A stretch of DNA of 64,000 bases from Deltaproteobacteria bacterium. Lineage in GTDB: Bacteria > Bdellovibrionota > UBA2394. Shown here piece after piece: positions 7,405 to 16,450 of the stretch. The notes beneath the pieces were generated by a model. It saw nothing but the letters and a program-made list of their open reading frames with translations. It was not told where the DNA came from and searched no databases. The translations under genes were made by a program, and so were the position numbers. Each line of letters begins with the position of its first letter. Position 1 is the stretch's first letter. The stretch is taken from NCBI GenBank assembly GCA_017302715.1, contig JAFLCD010000002.1:69882-133881 (forward strand). Reading direction: 5' to 3'.

Positions 7405-9621
7405 ATGAATCTTTTTTCTAAAACTTTAATGGTTTTTGCGTGGATGCTGTTTCTTCAGTGGGCAGCGTATGGCGCGAGCTCTCCTTTTGACTCGGAGCGA
7501 GAAAAAACTTTAAACGAAATCAAGGTCGTCAATTTAACGGCCTTCATCCCTCCTCCAGATATCTCGATTCATCCCAAGTATTTTAATCTCGAAGAAGTTC
7601 CTAAGGAGCTGAAGTCTGAGAAGGATTACGCAAAGCTAGAAGAGCTCTTTAAAATTGCTGAAGAGAGTAAGGCTGAAGCCGCTTACGTTGAAGCGGATAA
7701 ATTTATTTCACAGAATCGAAAATCTGCACTGGTTGAATATTTCACTTTCTTTAAAGCGGATATGATCTTTGAAGCTCAGAAAGGTCGAAGCGAGCCTAAA
7801 TATTCATTGGCGCTTGAAGAATATCAAGACGCGGTGCGTGATTTTCCTTTGCATCAGCAAGTTCCTAGGGCGCTTTATCAAATTGGCTTAAGCCAGCTCT
7901 TCTCTGGGTTTTATTCAGACGTTGAAATTACGATGACGCGAGCTGTCAAGGATTTTGGCTCGAGTGAATTGGCTCCTGCTTATCATTTGCTTCAGGCTGA
8001 AGAATATTTTTTGAGTAAAAACGATGTAAAAGCGAATGGAGAATTCACTTTTATCATTCAAAAATATCCTCGATCAGAAGCTGCGATCGATGCAGCTTTT
8101 CGAAAAGCATTTATTCTTTTTAGAAAAGGCGAAATGGCCGATGCATATAAAGTTTATCAAGAGTTAGAAAAATTTCACTCCGAAGTTGTTGAAAACTTAA
8201 AATTAAAAAAAGATGCAAGTGATTCGTCAAAATTTGTAGATCGGATTTTTTATGCCGAAACTGTTTATCTAAACGGTTTCTACAAAGAAGCTGCAGAGCT
8301 CTATCAGGATCTTGCAAATTTATTTCCTAAGCATCCTCTCGCTCCTATTTTACTTTTACGACTGGCATCGACCTATTCACATCGTGGACAAGTTCGCTCC
8401 GCTGAAGAAATGATTTCATACGTTCTCAAAAAATATTCAAGCGATGCACTTGTTCAATCTTTGGGTCGAATGGAACTCGCTGATTTATTTTTTGTAACTA
8501 AAGATCTTCGCGCTCAAAAGCAAAACGAAAAACTTTATCAAGAAGCTTATGAAGCTTCGGTGAAATTGGATAACCCTGCTGTTTCTTCGATGTTGCTGGC
8601 CAAACTAGCTTCGCATTATATGGCCTTTCATATTTATCCAAAGGCTCAGTCGACACTTCGCCAGTACAAAGATCTCTATCAAGAGTCTGCCAATCAAGAG
8701 TGGGTAGAAAATAATTATCGGCAAACAGTTGAAATTGAAATTCTCGATTACTATTCGCGCGAAGATTATATGGCAGCACTTGCGACTTATCTTGTGAATG
8801 ATCGAGATAAGCTCGTTAATTTTTCGGATACTAAAGTTCTTTTGAAAATTTCGGATGCGGCAAAGAGACTTTCGCTTTATGAAAAGTCCGCTCAAATTTT
8901 AAATCGAGTCGTCTATCTTGAAAAAGTTTCTGAAGCTAGACAGGAAGCTCTTTTAAAATTGGTCGATCTTTTAATTCTTCAAGGTGAATACCGAAAGGCG
9001 AGTGAAAGACTTCGCCGATTTAATTTTGCTTATCCTACAACTTCGCTTCGCTATTTGTACGAAATGTACTGGGGCAAGCTGTATGTGGGTCTAAAAAATA
9101 ATGAGCAAAGCATTTATCACTACGAAAAAGCTCTTGAGTCCGTGGATAAAAATCCACTCGGTCAAATGGAGATAAGACATATCTTGATGGATCTCGGTGA
9201 ACTTTACGAAAAAGGTGGAAATCCCGGAAAAGCTATCGAAGATTACGAGCGCTTCATTCGAATGATCAAGTCGATGAGCGAAAATAAACTCGCCGGATTT
9301 AATCCAACTACTCGGGACGGATTTTTAGTGAAGATGGCTCGCTACCGAATCGCAGATCTCTATTACGGAATGCACGACTATGTGAAAGCGATTGAATCTT
9401 ATCGAACGGTGGCGAACGAAATTAAAGAGGAGCCGCTGCTTTCTCATGCTCGCTATCGAATCGGCGAATGCTTTTTGGCATTGAATGATCGCAAAGCCGC
9501 GATTGCTGCTTTTGCAGAATTAAAATCAGACGATCCTAAAAATATTTGGGCGCGTGCAGCTCAAAGTTTTATCCAAAGTGTTCAGATGGAGGTGAAATAT
9601 GGCATCCGAATCCTCAACTAA
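7405..9621 (+). CDS. Large tetratricopeptide-repeat protein, exported
   Basis: A 738-residue protein made mostly of TPR-type helical repeats. Recognisable units include ALEEYQDAVRDFPLHQQVPR, AAELYQDLANLFPKHPLAP, SIYHYEKALESVDKNPLGQ and KAIEDYERFIRM. An N-terminal hydrophobic segment ending in YGAS (residues 1-25 from the chosen ATG) is a probable signal peptide, placing the protein in the periplasm. The ATG at 7405 was chosen over a TTG at 7390 because a sigma54 promoter would start transcription near 7398. Its end overlaps the histidine kinase start by 23 bases, a sign of tight coupling. TPR scaffolds of this kind may monitor or localise flagellar assembly; the exact role is not known. Confidence 0.85.
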   Translation: MNLFSKTLMVFAWMLFLQWAAYGASSPFDSEREKTLNEIKVVNLTAFIPPPDISIHPKYFNLEEVPKELKSEKDYAKLEELFKIAEESKAEAAYVEADKFISQNRKSALVEYFTFFKADMIFEAQKGRSEPKYSLALEEYQDAVRDFPLHQQVPRALYQIGLSQLFSGFYSDVEITMTRAVKDFGSSELAPAYHLLQAEEYFLSKNDVKANGEFTFIIQKYPRSEAAIDAAFRKAFILFRKGEMADAYKVYQELEKFHSEVVENLKLKKDASDSSKFVDRIFYAETVYLNGFYKEAAELYQDLANLFPKHPLAPILLLRLASTYSHRGQVRSAEEMISYVLKKYSSDALVQSLGRMELADLFFVTKDLRAQKQNEKLYQEAYEASVKLDNPAVSSMLLAKLASHYMAFHIYPKAQSTLRQYKDLYQESANQEWVENNYRQTVEIEILDYYSREDYMAALATYLVNDRDKLVNFSDTKVLLKISDAAKRLSLYEKSAQILNRVVYLEKVSEARQEALLKLVDLLILQGEYRKASERLRRFNFAYPTTSLRYLYEMYWGKLYVGLKNNEQSIYHYEKALESVDKNPLGQMEIRHILMDLGELYEKGGNPGKAIEDYERFIRMIKSMSENKLAGFNPTTRDGFLVKMARYRIADLYYGMHDYVKAIESYRTVANEIKEEPLLSHARYRIGECFLALNDRKAAIAAFAELKSDDPKNIWARAAQSFIQSVQMEVKYGIRILN

Positions 9622-10339
9622 TCCGATGTCAGAAATTTCTAAGACAGAATCTGAATACGGCTTGGGCTTACTGGCTTCTACGTTAGCTCATGAGATTCGC
9701 AATCCTCTTCAAACTATTCGTCTTCAGATCGATGCCGCTCATCGGGGAGGATCTTTGCAGACAGCTCTTACAAAAATCGCAGAAAATATTACGCGTTTAG
9801 AATCAGTAGTAGATCGAGTTCAAAAATTGAGTCAGCGATACGTCGTTCATCCAGAAAAAATTAATCTGCGGGATTTCGTCGATAGTGTTTTATCCTCAGT
9901 TAATTTTTGGCTGAGCAGTTCAGGAATTTCGGTCAGCACTCATATTCAGTGGGAAGGTGAACCCGTTTGCGAAGGAGATAAAGAACTTCTTCAGCAAGTA
10001 CTTTTAAATTTAGTCATGAACGCGGTTCAAGCGATGCCAGAATCTGGAGCTTTGAGTGTTCAAGTTTACGAAGAGCTCGAGCATGCCGTGATTGAAGTTC
10101 AAGATAGTGGCGTCGGCATCGATAAAAAATCTTTGAAATTAGTGGGCACTCCTTTTTTCACCACTAAAGAAACAGGAACAGGTCTTGGACTCGCCTTTTG
10201 TAAAACGATCGCCGCTCTTCACCATGGATCTTTAGAAATTGAATCTCAAGAAGGCGAAGGCACTAAAGTTTATTTAAGAGTTAGAAAAAATTCAGAAAGT
10301 ATAAATGAAGATTCTGCAAAGGATACCTATCATGCTTAA
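9599..10339 (+). CDS. Flagellar two-component sensor histidine kinase (FlrB/AtoS-like)
   Basis: A 246-residue soluble kinase. The HisKA box is LAHEIRNPLQTIRLQID with phosphoacceptor His31. The HATPase_c domain shows the N box (VLLNLVMNAVQAMPE), the G1 box DSGVGI and the G2 box GTGLGLAFCKT. There is no transmembrane segment and almost no sensor region before the H box, so input must come from a partner, perhaps the TPR protein or a flagellar intermediate. It is preceded by a GGAGG site and overlaps both neighbours. The context (sigma54 regulator, then flgBC-fliE) identifies it as the flagellar hierarchy kinase, like FlrB or FleS. Confidence 0.92.
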   Translation: MASESSTNPMSEISKTESEYGLGLLASTLAHEIRNPLQTIRLQIDAAHRGGSLQTALTKIAENITRLESVVDRVQKLSQRYVVHPEKINLRDFVDSVLSSVNFWLSSSGISVSTHIQWEGEPVCEGDKELLQQVLLNLVMNAVQAMPESGALSVQVYEELEHAVIEVQDSGVGIDKKSLKLVGTPFFTTKETGTGLGLAFCKTIAALHHGSLEIESQEGEGTKVYLRVRKNSESINEDSAKDTYHA

Positions 10340-11870
10340 AGCTAACACCTCCACATCCGTTTCTGCTCAGTCAAAAATTCTTGTTGTTGATGACGAGGCT
10401 GGAATTCGCGAAGGTCTTAAAACTTCTCTGGAGCAAATGGGATACTCGGTAGAGACAGCAGAATCTGGCGAGCGCGCGCTTTATCGATTTCGCCAGACGC
10501 CTGGAATTTCTTTCGTGCTTTCGGACTATAAAATGCCAGGGATGAATGGCTTTGATATTCTGAAAGAAATTAAAAAAACTTCTCCTCAGACTCCTGTGGT
10601 GATCATGACAGGTTACGGAAGTATTCATCATGCTGTAGATGCGATGCAGATGGGCGCCGATGATTATTTGGCAAAACCATTTCAAGTTTCGGATTTAGAA
10701 AAAATTATTTTAAAGAATACACCTTCAACGATCGAAGAAATGCCTTCGGTTCCCGCGGCATTTATTTTATCCGAAGATGCAGAGTTTAAAACTTTGCTTC
10801 GAAAAGCTGAAAGAGCTGCGGCGAGCTCTGCCCCCATTTTGATCGAAGGTCCTTCTGGCACAGGCAAAGAATTATTGGCGAGACAAATTCACGATTGGTC
10901 GCCTCGTAAATCTCATTCTTGGGTGGCGATTAATTGTGCAGCTTTGCCTTCAGGACTTTTGGAATCTGAACTTTTTGGATTTGAAAAAGGCGCTTTCACC
11001 GGAGCACTCGATAGAAAAGCTGGAAGATTTGAGCAAGCTGATGGTGGAACTTTGCTCCTCGATGAAATCGGAGAACTAGAACCTCTTCTTCAAGCTAAAC
11101 TTCTTCGCGTTTTGCAAGAAGGTGAAATCGATCGTCTCGGTGGAAAAAAGCCTATTAAAGTAAATGTGCGAGTCATTGCGACGACAAATAAAAATTTGGA
11201 ACGGCTCGTGGCTGAAGGAAAATTCAGAGAAGACCTATTTTTTAGACTTTATGGCGTTCGATTCACGCTTTCAGCTCTTAAAGATCGAAAAGAAGACATC
11301 CGTCTTTTAGCTAATGAGTTTTTGAAGCGACAATCAGCAGTTCAAGGACGAAATCTTCATTTCTCAAATGAAGTCATTCCAGCTTTAAAAGAAATGGCTT
11401 GGCCAGGAAATATTCGTGAGCTTGAGAGATCGGTTGAGCGAGCATGCGTGCTTTCTGAAACAGATGAAGTAGCTCTTGAGCATTTTGAATTTACACCCAC
11501 TCAAAATTTCAAAACTGAAATCCAGTTTCAGAATTTCAGTCTGAAATCTTTTGAAAATGAAACAAATGCTATTGATTCAACCGCTTCTTCGAAATCCATT
11601 CGCGAAATGGAAAAAGAAATTATTTTAAGAGCTCTTGAAGCTCACAATGGAAACCGAACTCACACGGCAAAAAGTTTAGGGATGAGCTTACGAACTCTTC
11701 GTCACAAATTGAAAGTTTATCGAGAAGCCGACGCAAGCTCTGCGTCAAGCGCTGGGCAAAATACGCTCGGCAAAAAGTGGACTAGTACTTCGTATGACAC
11801 GGGGCTCATTGGTCCAAGCGGCGCATCAACTCCTGGTCAGATTCTTGCAAGTTCTAGGGAGGCAAGATGA
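10332..11870 (+). CDS. Sigma54-dependent flagellar response regulator (FlrC/NtrC family)
   Basis: A 512-residue regulator. The receiver domain carries ILVVDDE, phospho-acceptor Asp65 in LSDYKMPG, and TGYG with a later Lys in YLAKPF. The AAA+ domain has Walker A GPSGTGKE, the sigma54-contacting GAFTGA loop, and Walker [10 protein letters not shown]. The C-terminus has a Fis-type helix-turn-helix ([20 protein letters not shown]). A further tail of roughly 45 Ser/Gly-rich residues extends past the HTH. The ATG at 10332 (AAAGGA before it) is preferred to one at 10305. The gene overlaps the kinase and the flgB start (ATGA). It should activate the class of flagellar genes read by sigma54. Confidence 0.95.
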   Translation: MLKANTSTSVSAQSKILVVDDEAGIREGLKTSLEQMGYSVETAESGERALYRFRQTPGISFVLSDYKMPGMNGFDILKEIKKTSPQTPVVIMTGYGSIHHAVDAMQMGADDYLAKPFQVSDLEKIILKNTPSTIEEMPSVPAAFILSEDAEFKTLLRKAERAAASSAPILIEGPSGTGKELLARQIHDWSPRKSHSWVAINCAALPSGLLESELFGFEKGAFTGALDRKAGRFEQADGGTLLLDEIGELEPLLQAKLLRVLQEGEIDRLGGKKPIKVNVRVIATTNKNLERLVAEGKFREDLFFRLYGVRFTLSALKDRKEDIRLLANEFLKRQSAVQGRNLHFSNEVIPALKEMAWPGNIRELERSVERACVLSETDEVALEHFEFTPTQNFKTEIQFQNFSLKSFENETNAIDSTASSKSIREMEKEIILRALEAHNGNRTHTAKSLGMSLRTLRHKLKVYREADASSASSAGQNTLGKKWTSTSYDTGLIGPSGASTPGQILASSREAR

Positions 11871-12220
11871 AACCAATTGATTTCAATACAGAATTACTTT
11901 CTAAATCGCTGTCTCTTCGTCTTCAAAAGCACGCTACTTTGGCGGGAAATATCGCAAACGCAGATACTCCAGGATATCGCCCAACTAAAATTGCTTTCGA
12001 AAGCGAATTGCAAAAAGCAGCACAAACAAAATCTTCGGATAGATTAAATAAAATTCACGGGAAAATTCAGACCATCGACGACGGTATACCTCGTCCCGAT
12101 GGAAACTCTGTCAGCATCGATAAGCAAATGGCCGAGATGACCGAGAACACACTCGTCTACAACGCCACAGCCGAATTCATTGCTCGTCGAATGAGAATGC
12201 TCAAGAGCGTGATTGGTTAA
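11867..12220 (+). CDS. flgB: Flagellar basal-body proximal rod protein FlgB
   Basis: A 117-residue rod protein. It has the N-terminal axial-protein motif LAGNIANADTPGYRP near residue 30 and the C-terminal FlgB helix with VYNATAEFIARRMRMLKSVI. FlgB is the membrane-proximal rod subunit, exported by the flagellar type III system without a signal peptide. Its ATG overlaps the stop of the response regulator gene. It starts the standard flgB-flgC-fliE trio. Confidence 0.96.
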   Translation: MKPIDFNTELLSKSLSLRLQKHATLAGNIANADTPGYRPTKIAFESELQKAAQTKSSDRLNKIHGKIQTIDDGIPRPDGNSVSIDKQMAEMTENTLVYNATAEFIARRMRMLKSVIG

Positions 12221-12235
12221 CGGGAGGAATAAAAT

Positions 12236-12676
12236 ATGGATCTTTTAAGTTCTTTAAAAATTTCTGCAGCAGGTTTAGCAGCTCAGCGAACTCGCTTAAG
12301 TGTTTTATCTTCGAACTTAGCCAATGCCAACTCTACTCGCTCGGCAGATGGTTCGGGACCTTACAAAAGAAAAGATCCGATCTTTCAAGAAGTTTCAGCT
12401 TCGGATTTTGAAAAAAATCTAGATCGTGAATCAAAAAAAATCTCTACCGTGAAAGTCACTTCGATTGTTGAAGATAAAACTCCAGGCCCAAGAGTTTTTG
12501 ATCCAAGCCATCCAGATGCTGACAAAGATGGTTATTTAAATATGCCAAACGTCAACGTGGTGACTGAACTTACAGACATTATGGGAACTTCACGTTCTTA
12601 CGAAGCAAACATCACTGCGATTCGCGCTGCTAAAGAAATGATCAATGCGGCCTTGTCGATTGGAAGGAATGGCTAA
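12236..12676 (+). CDS. flgC: Flagellar basal-body rod protein FlgC
   Basis: A 146-residue rod protein. The N-terminal pattern LKISAAGLAAQRTRLSVL is followed by SSNLANANSTRSADG, and the C-terminal helix SYEANITAIRAAKEMINAAL is typical of FlgC. Part of the proximal rod, assembled on FlgB/FliE. GGGAGG precedes the ATG. The final codon overlaps the fliE start by one base. Confidence 0.97.
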   Translation: MDLLSSLKISAAGLAAQRTRLSVLSSNLANANSTRSADGSGPYKRKDPIFQEVSASDFEKNLDRESKKISTVKVTSIVEDKTPGPRVFDPSHPDADKDGYLNMPNVNVVTELTDIMGTSRSYEANITAIRAAKEMINAALSIGRNG

Positions 12677-12996
12677 TGAAAATTACAGGACCAGCACTTT
12701 CAGGAATTAATTTACCAAGCAAAGTTAAACTTTCTCCAGATCTTGAGAAAGCGATCGACATCAAACAATCAGATAAATCTTCATTTGGCGAAATGCTGAA
12801 TGAAAAAATTAAAAACGTCGATCAATTGCAAAAAGCAGCCGATGTGGCTGTGACAGATTTTTCTACGGGTAAATCAAAAAATTTACACGAAGCAGTTTTA
12901 GCTCTTGAGATGGCCGATACGTCATTGAAGATGATCGTAACCGTCAGAAATAAAGCTCTCGAAGCTTATCAAGACATTATGAAAATGCCGATTTAA
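12676..12996 (+). CDS. fliE: Flagellar hook-basal body complex protein FliE
   Basis: A 106-residue protein that joins the MS ring to the proximal rod. The C-terminal part (DFSTGKSKNLHEAVLALEMADTSLKMIVTVRNK in sequence order, split here as NLHEAVLALEMADTSLK and MIVTVRNKALEAYQDIM) is the classical FliE signature. The start overlaps the flgC stop (TAATG). Confidence 0.96.
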   Translation: MKITGPALSGINLPSKVKLSPDLEKAIDIKQSDKSSFGEMLNEKIKNVDQLQKAADVAVTDFSTGKSKNLHEAVLALEMADTSLKMIVTVRNKALEAYQDIMKMPI

Positions 12997-13017
12997 TGAA
13001 GATGGGAGTTTAGGAAA

Positions 13018-14745
13018 ATGGAATTTCTGCTCAATTTTAATTCTTGGTACAAGGGGCTTCCGGCGGGTGCCAAGATTTCTCTTTTCTTGGTGGTCATCGG
13101 TATGTTTACCGCTGCACTCTTATTGCAGACGCACTACAAATACACTGGCTATCAGTATTTATTCACCAATCTCAATATCACTGATGCGAATGCCATCTCT
13201 GAACGTCTTCAATCGATGAATGTTCAGGTAGAGATGCGTGGCGATGCGATTTTGGTTCCTGGAAATCGCGTACTTGAATTGAGAAATATGATGGCATCCG
13301 AAGGTTTACCTCGAGGAGGTGGCGTTGGATTTGAAATTTTTGATCAGAAAAATTTTGGAGAGACCGAATTTCAACAGCGAATTAATTATATTCGCGCCAT
13401 TCAAGGGGAACTCGCTCGAACCATTTCGGCTATTGATGGAATTGAAAAGGCTCGAGTTCATTTAGTTGTTCCTGAAAAGTCCCTCTTTGCTGAAGATAGC
13501 AAACGACCTACGGCATCTATTGCGATTTCATTATTTAAAGGTCGCAGAATTTCGGATTCACAAGTTAAAGGTATCGTTCACTTAGTGACGACGAGCGTTG
13601 AAGGTTTAACAGAATCCAATATCAATTTGATCGATCAAAACGGAAATTCACTTTTCAAAGCGAGCGGCGATGAAGGTGGATCTTCAGGTAAACATCTCGA
13701 GCTTCAAGCTAGCATTGAACAAAATTTAGAACGAGGCGTTCGTGAAATGCTTGAACGCGTTGTGGGATCAGGCGGAGTTACTGTTAAAGTTTCAAGCGTG
13801 ATGAATCTCGCTCAAATTGAAAAAATGGAAGAGCGGATCGATCCAGATAGTAAAACTTCTCTCTCAGAAACGGTTAGCACAGATTCTTCTTCAGGATCTT
13901 CGGGCGCACCTGGTGGAACTCCGGGAGCTGCCGCGAATTTGCCCGACGGCAATGCAACTGGAAGTTCACAATCTCGATCTGAAAATTCTAAACGTTCAGA
14001 AACCACAACAACCTTTGCTGTTTCTAAATCGACTCAAAAAACAATTGAGCCTGTAGGAAAAATTCAGAAACTCAGCGTCGCCGTTTTGGTCGATGGAACT
14101 TACAAAGCAGCTGAAGATGGAACAAAAACTTATCAACCTCGTCCCGCTGAAGAAATTGCAAAATTGGAAGAGCTCGTCAAAAAAGCTGTCGGATTCAACA
14201 AAGATCGAGGCGATGAAGTTCGGATAGAAAATATGCAATTTCAAAGACTCGAGTTGGATGACAAAGCTCAAGAAGCTTTTGTTACCGCAACCAATTCTTC
14301 TCATATGAAAACCTTCATGATGGATAACGCCAAACTTTTTGGGGTTGTCTTGATCGCAGGATTTATTTTCTTCATGTTGGTTAAGCTGGTTAACTCCTAC
14401 GCACCTCCAATTAATATGGCTTACGCCAATTTAATCGGACAAGAAGCTGGTAAAGTCGCCGAAGCTTTACCTCCAAAAGCTACGATCAATATTATTTCGC
14501 GAGAAGATCCAGCCGCCAAAGATAAGGCCAATCAAATCGCGCAGCAGCTACCGCAGCTTGAGAGAAAAGCCAGCGCGGGAGAAATTAATTTCGTAGAATC
14601 TCAAAAATCGATCACGATCGAAGCTCCTACGACATCGGAAGAAAAACTCCGTCTGCAAGCGGCAAAGATGCAGGTCGAGCAAATCGTAAAATCCGATATC
14701 AATGAAACTGTAAAAATTATCAGACAATGGATGAGTGAGGACTAA
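13018..14745 (+). CDS. fliF: Flagellar MS-ring protein FliF
   Basis: A 575-residue inner-membrane protein that builds the MS ring. The first transmembrane helix is at about residues 20-42 (ISLFLVVIGMFTAALLL), the YscJ/FliF ring-building domain follows (LEKARVHLVVPEKSLF pattern as IEKARVHLVVPE), then a Ser/Gly-rich linker around residues 285-325, the second transmembrane helix near 445-460 (LFGVVLIAGFIFFMLV), and a C-terminal cytoplasmic tail for FliG binding (NETVKIIRQWMSED). Length is normal for the family. It sits 22 bases after fliE with a GGAG-type site. Confidence 0.97.
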   Translation: MEFLLNFNSWYKGLPAGAKISLFLVVIGMFTAALLLQTHYKYTGYQYLFTNLNITDANAISERLQSMNVQVEMRGDAILVPGNRVLELRNMMASEGLPRGGGVGFEIFDQKNFGETEFQQRINYIRAIQGELARTISAIDGIEKARVHLVVPEKSLFAEDSKRPTASIAISLFKGRRISDSQVKGIVHLVTTSVEGLTESNINLIDQNGNSLFKASGDEGGSSGKHLELQASIEQNLERGVREMLERVVGSGGVTVKVSSVMNLAQIEKMEERIDPDSKTSLSETVSTDSSSGSSGAPGGTPGAAANLPDGNATGSSQSRSENSKRSETTTTFAVSKSTQKTIEPVGKIQKLSVAVLVDGTYKAAEDGTKTYQPRPAEEIAKLEELVKKAVGFNKDRGDEVRIENMQFQRLELDDKAQEAFVTATNSSHMKTFMMDNAKLFGVVLIAGFIFFMLVKLVNSYAPPINMAYANLIGQEAGKVAEALPPKATINIISREDPAAKDKANQIAQQLPQLERKASAGEINFVESQKSITIEAPTTSEEKLRLQAAKMQVEQIVKSDINETVKIIRQWMSED

Positions 14746-14748
14746 GCC

Positions 14749-15777
14749 ATGGCAGAAGAAGCAGTTAAATCAACAGTCTCTAAAGTTCGCTTAGCCGGAA
14801 CTCAAAAAGCCGCGGCACTTATGCTCGCGATTGATAAAACTTTAGCGAAAGATATTTTTACTAAACTCGAAGATTTCGAAGTAAAAAAAGTGACAGATGC
14901 AATGTTCGAGCTTGGAGTGATTCACCAAGATACGACGACGAATATTCTCAATGAATTTATTCGACGATCAGCTTCGGGTGGAGGCCTCGCCGCTTCGAAT
15001 CAGGAAATTAAAGCCCTTCTCGCTGAAACTTTGGATGACAAGAGACAGAAAGACGTTCTTTCTTCGCTTACGACGTTTAAAGATAATGCTCTTAAAGATC
15101 TTGGAAACTACGATCCAAGAACTCTGGCAAACTTTTTGGCGAACGAACATCCTCAAACCATCGCTCTTCTTCTGTCTCACTTGAATACAGAAAAAGTAGG
15201 ACCTGTAATTCGACTTCTTCCTCAGGCGATTCAATCTGATGTGGTGATGCGTATTGCATTCCTTGAAGATATTACCCCGGAAGCTTTGGGTGATATCGAA
15301 GATGCGGTGAAAGATGCGCTTAAAGGATTAGGTTCTGCATCGAAACATAAAATGGGGGGCGTAGATTATATCGCCGACGCTCTTAACAAACTTGATAAGA
15401 GAACAACGAACGATATTTTGGAAGCGATCACAGGAAATAATCCTGAACTCGCCGAATCGATTAAACAACGAATGTTCGTTTTCGAAGATATCGTTCAAAT
15501 CGATGATCGAGGAATTCAAGAAATTCTTAAAAATATCGACAACTCTGAATTGGCTCTTGCGCTTAAGATTTCTACGGATGAACTTAAACAGAAAATTTTC
15601 AACAATATGTCAGAACGTGCCGCGAAGATTCTCAAAGAAGATCTCGAAGTCATGGGCCCAACGAAAGTTGCCGACGTTGAAAAAGCTCAAGGAAATATTC
15701 TTAAGATCGTCGATCGTTTGATCTCTGAAGGTAAAGTGATTATCGCAGGCGAAGGTGAGGAGAACGCAGTTGTCTAG
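14749..15777 (+). CDS. fliG: Flagellar motor switch protein FliG
   Basis: A 342-residue switch protein that couples the C ring to FliF and to the stators. The middle domain carries the EHPQTIALLLSHL motif (here NEHPQTIALLLSHLN), and the C-terminal domain has MFVFEDIVQIDDRGIQEIL with the charged torque helix around LALALKISTDELKQKIFNNM. It lies 3 bases after fliF. The end overlaps the fliH start. Confidence 0.97.
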   Translation: MAEEAVKSTVSKVRLAGTQKAAALMLAIDKTLAKDIFTKLEDFEVKKVTDAMFELGVIHQDTTTNILNEFIRRSASGGGLAASNQEIKALLAETLDDKRQKDVLSSLTTFKDNALKDLGNYDPRTLANFLANEHPQTIALLLSHLNTEKVGPVIRLLPQAIQSDVVMRIAFLEDITPEALGDIEDAVKDALKGLGSASKHKMGGVDYIADALNKLDKRTTNDILEAITGNNPELAESIKQRMFVFEDIVQIDDRGIQEILKNIDNSELALALKISTDELKQKIFNNMSERAAKILKEDLEVMGPTKVADVEKAQGNILKIVDRLISEGKVIIAGEGEENAVV

Positions 15778-16450
15778 GATTGTACGAGGCGAATCTGCTG
15801 AAGTGAAATCAGTGAAGCTGATGAGCTCGACATCTCGAGCGGCATCTGCCTATTCGCTCAAAGCCTTTACGGGTTATCACGTCGAGGGAACTTATACTCA
15901 GAAAGAACTGGAAGAGTATATGGAGAAAGCTCGACAAGAAGGTCGACGTCAAGGTGCTCACGAAACTGAATCGAGAATGATGCAACCACTGAATGCCGCA
16001 CTCGAAAACGTTGAAAATTTAATGGATGAGCTATCTCGCTTTCGTCGTGAACTTTTTAAAGAAGCAGAGGTCGAGGTTCTTGAGCTTATTCGCGCTGTAA
16101 GTAAGCGTATTTTAAATCGAGAGCTTCAAATCCAACCTGATCAACTTAAAGAAATTGTCGCTAAAGCTGTTGAACTTATTGAAAGACAACGAAAAGTTTT
16201 TATTCGTATTAGTCCGATTGATCTTCAAATGTTTTCTGAAGCAAAAAAAGATTTCTTACAAAGATTTAAAGGCCTCGAAGAAGTTGAAGTGCATGCAGAT
16301 TCAAGCCTGCCTAAAGGGCAAGCACTCGTAAAATCTAAAACATTAGAGATCGATGTGAATATCGAAAATATGGTCGATCATTTACTTCAAAAGTTAACAA
16401 GCGTTCAAACCGAAACAAGTGAAACCGTTACGGATGGAGATAAAACTTAA
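15770..16450 (+). CDS. fliH: Flagellar assembly protein FliH
   Basis: A 226-residue stator-like regulator of the FliI ATPase in flagellar export. A coiled-coil N-terminal half with repeated Gln/Glu/Arg residues (QKELEEYMEKARQEGRRQG) leads to the FliH C-terminal domain (VEVLELIRAVSKRILNREL ... LPKGQALVKS). The TTG at 15770 is preferred, because GAGGAG stands 7 bases before it; a GTG at 15755 lies on the ribosome site itself. It overlaps fliG by 8 bases and fliI by one. Confidence 0.92.
   Translation: MSRIVRGESAEVKSVKLMSSTSRAASAYSLKAFTGYHVEGTYTQKELEEYMEKARQEGRRQGAHETESRMMQPLNAALENVENLMDELSRFRRELFKEAEVEVLELIRAVSKRILNRELQIQPDQLKEIVAKAVELIERQRKVFIRISPIDLQMFSEAKKDFLQRFKGLEEVEVHADSSLPKGQALVKSKTLEIDVNIENMVDHLLQKLTSVQTETSETVTDGDKT

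Noticed and set aside
13812-14056. Frames opposite the Ser/Gly linker of fliF
   Set aside because: Low-complexity shadow of a well supported gene.
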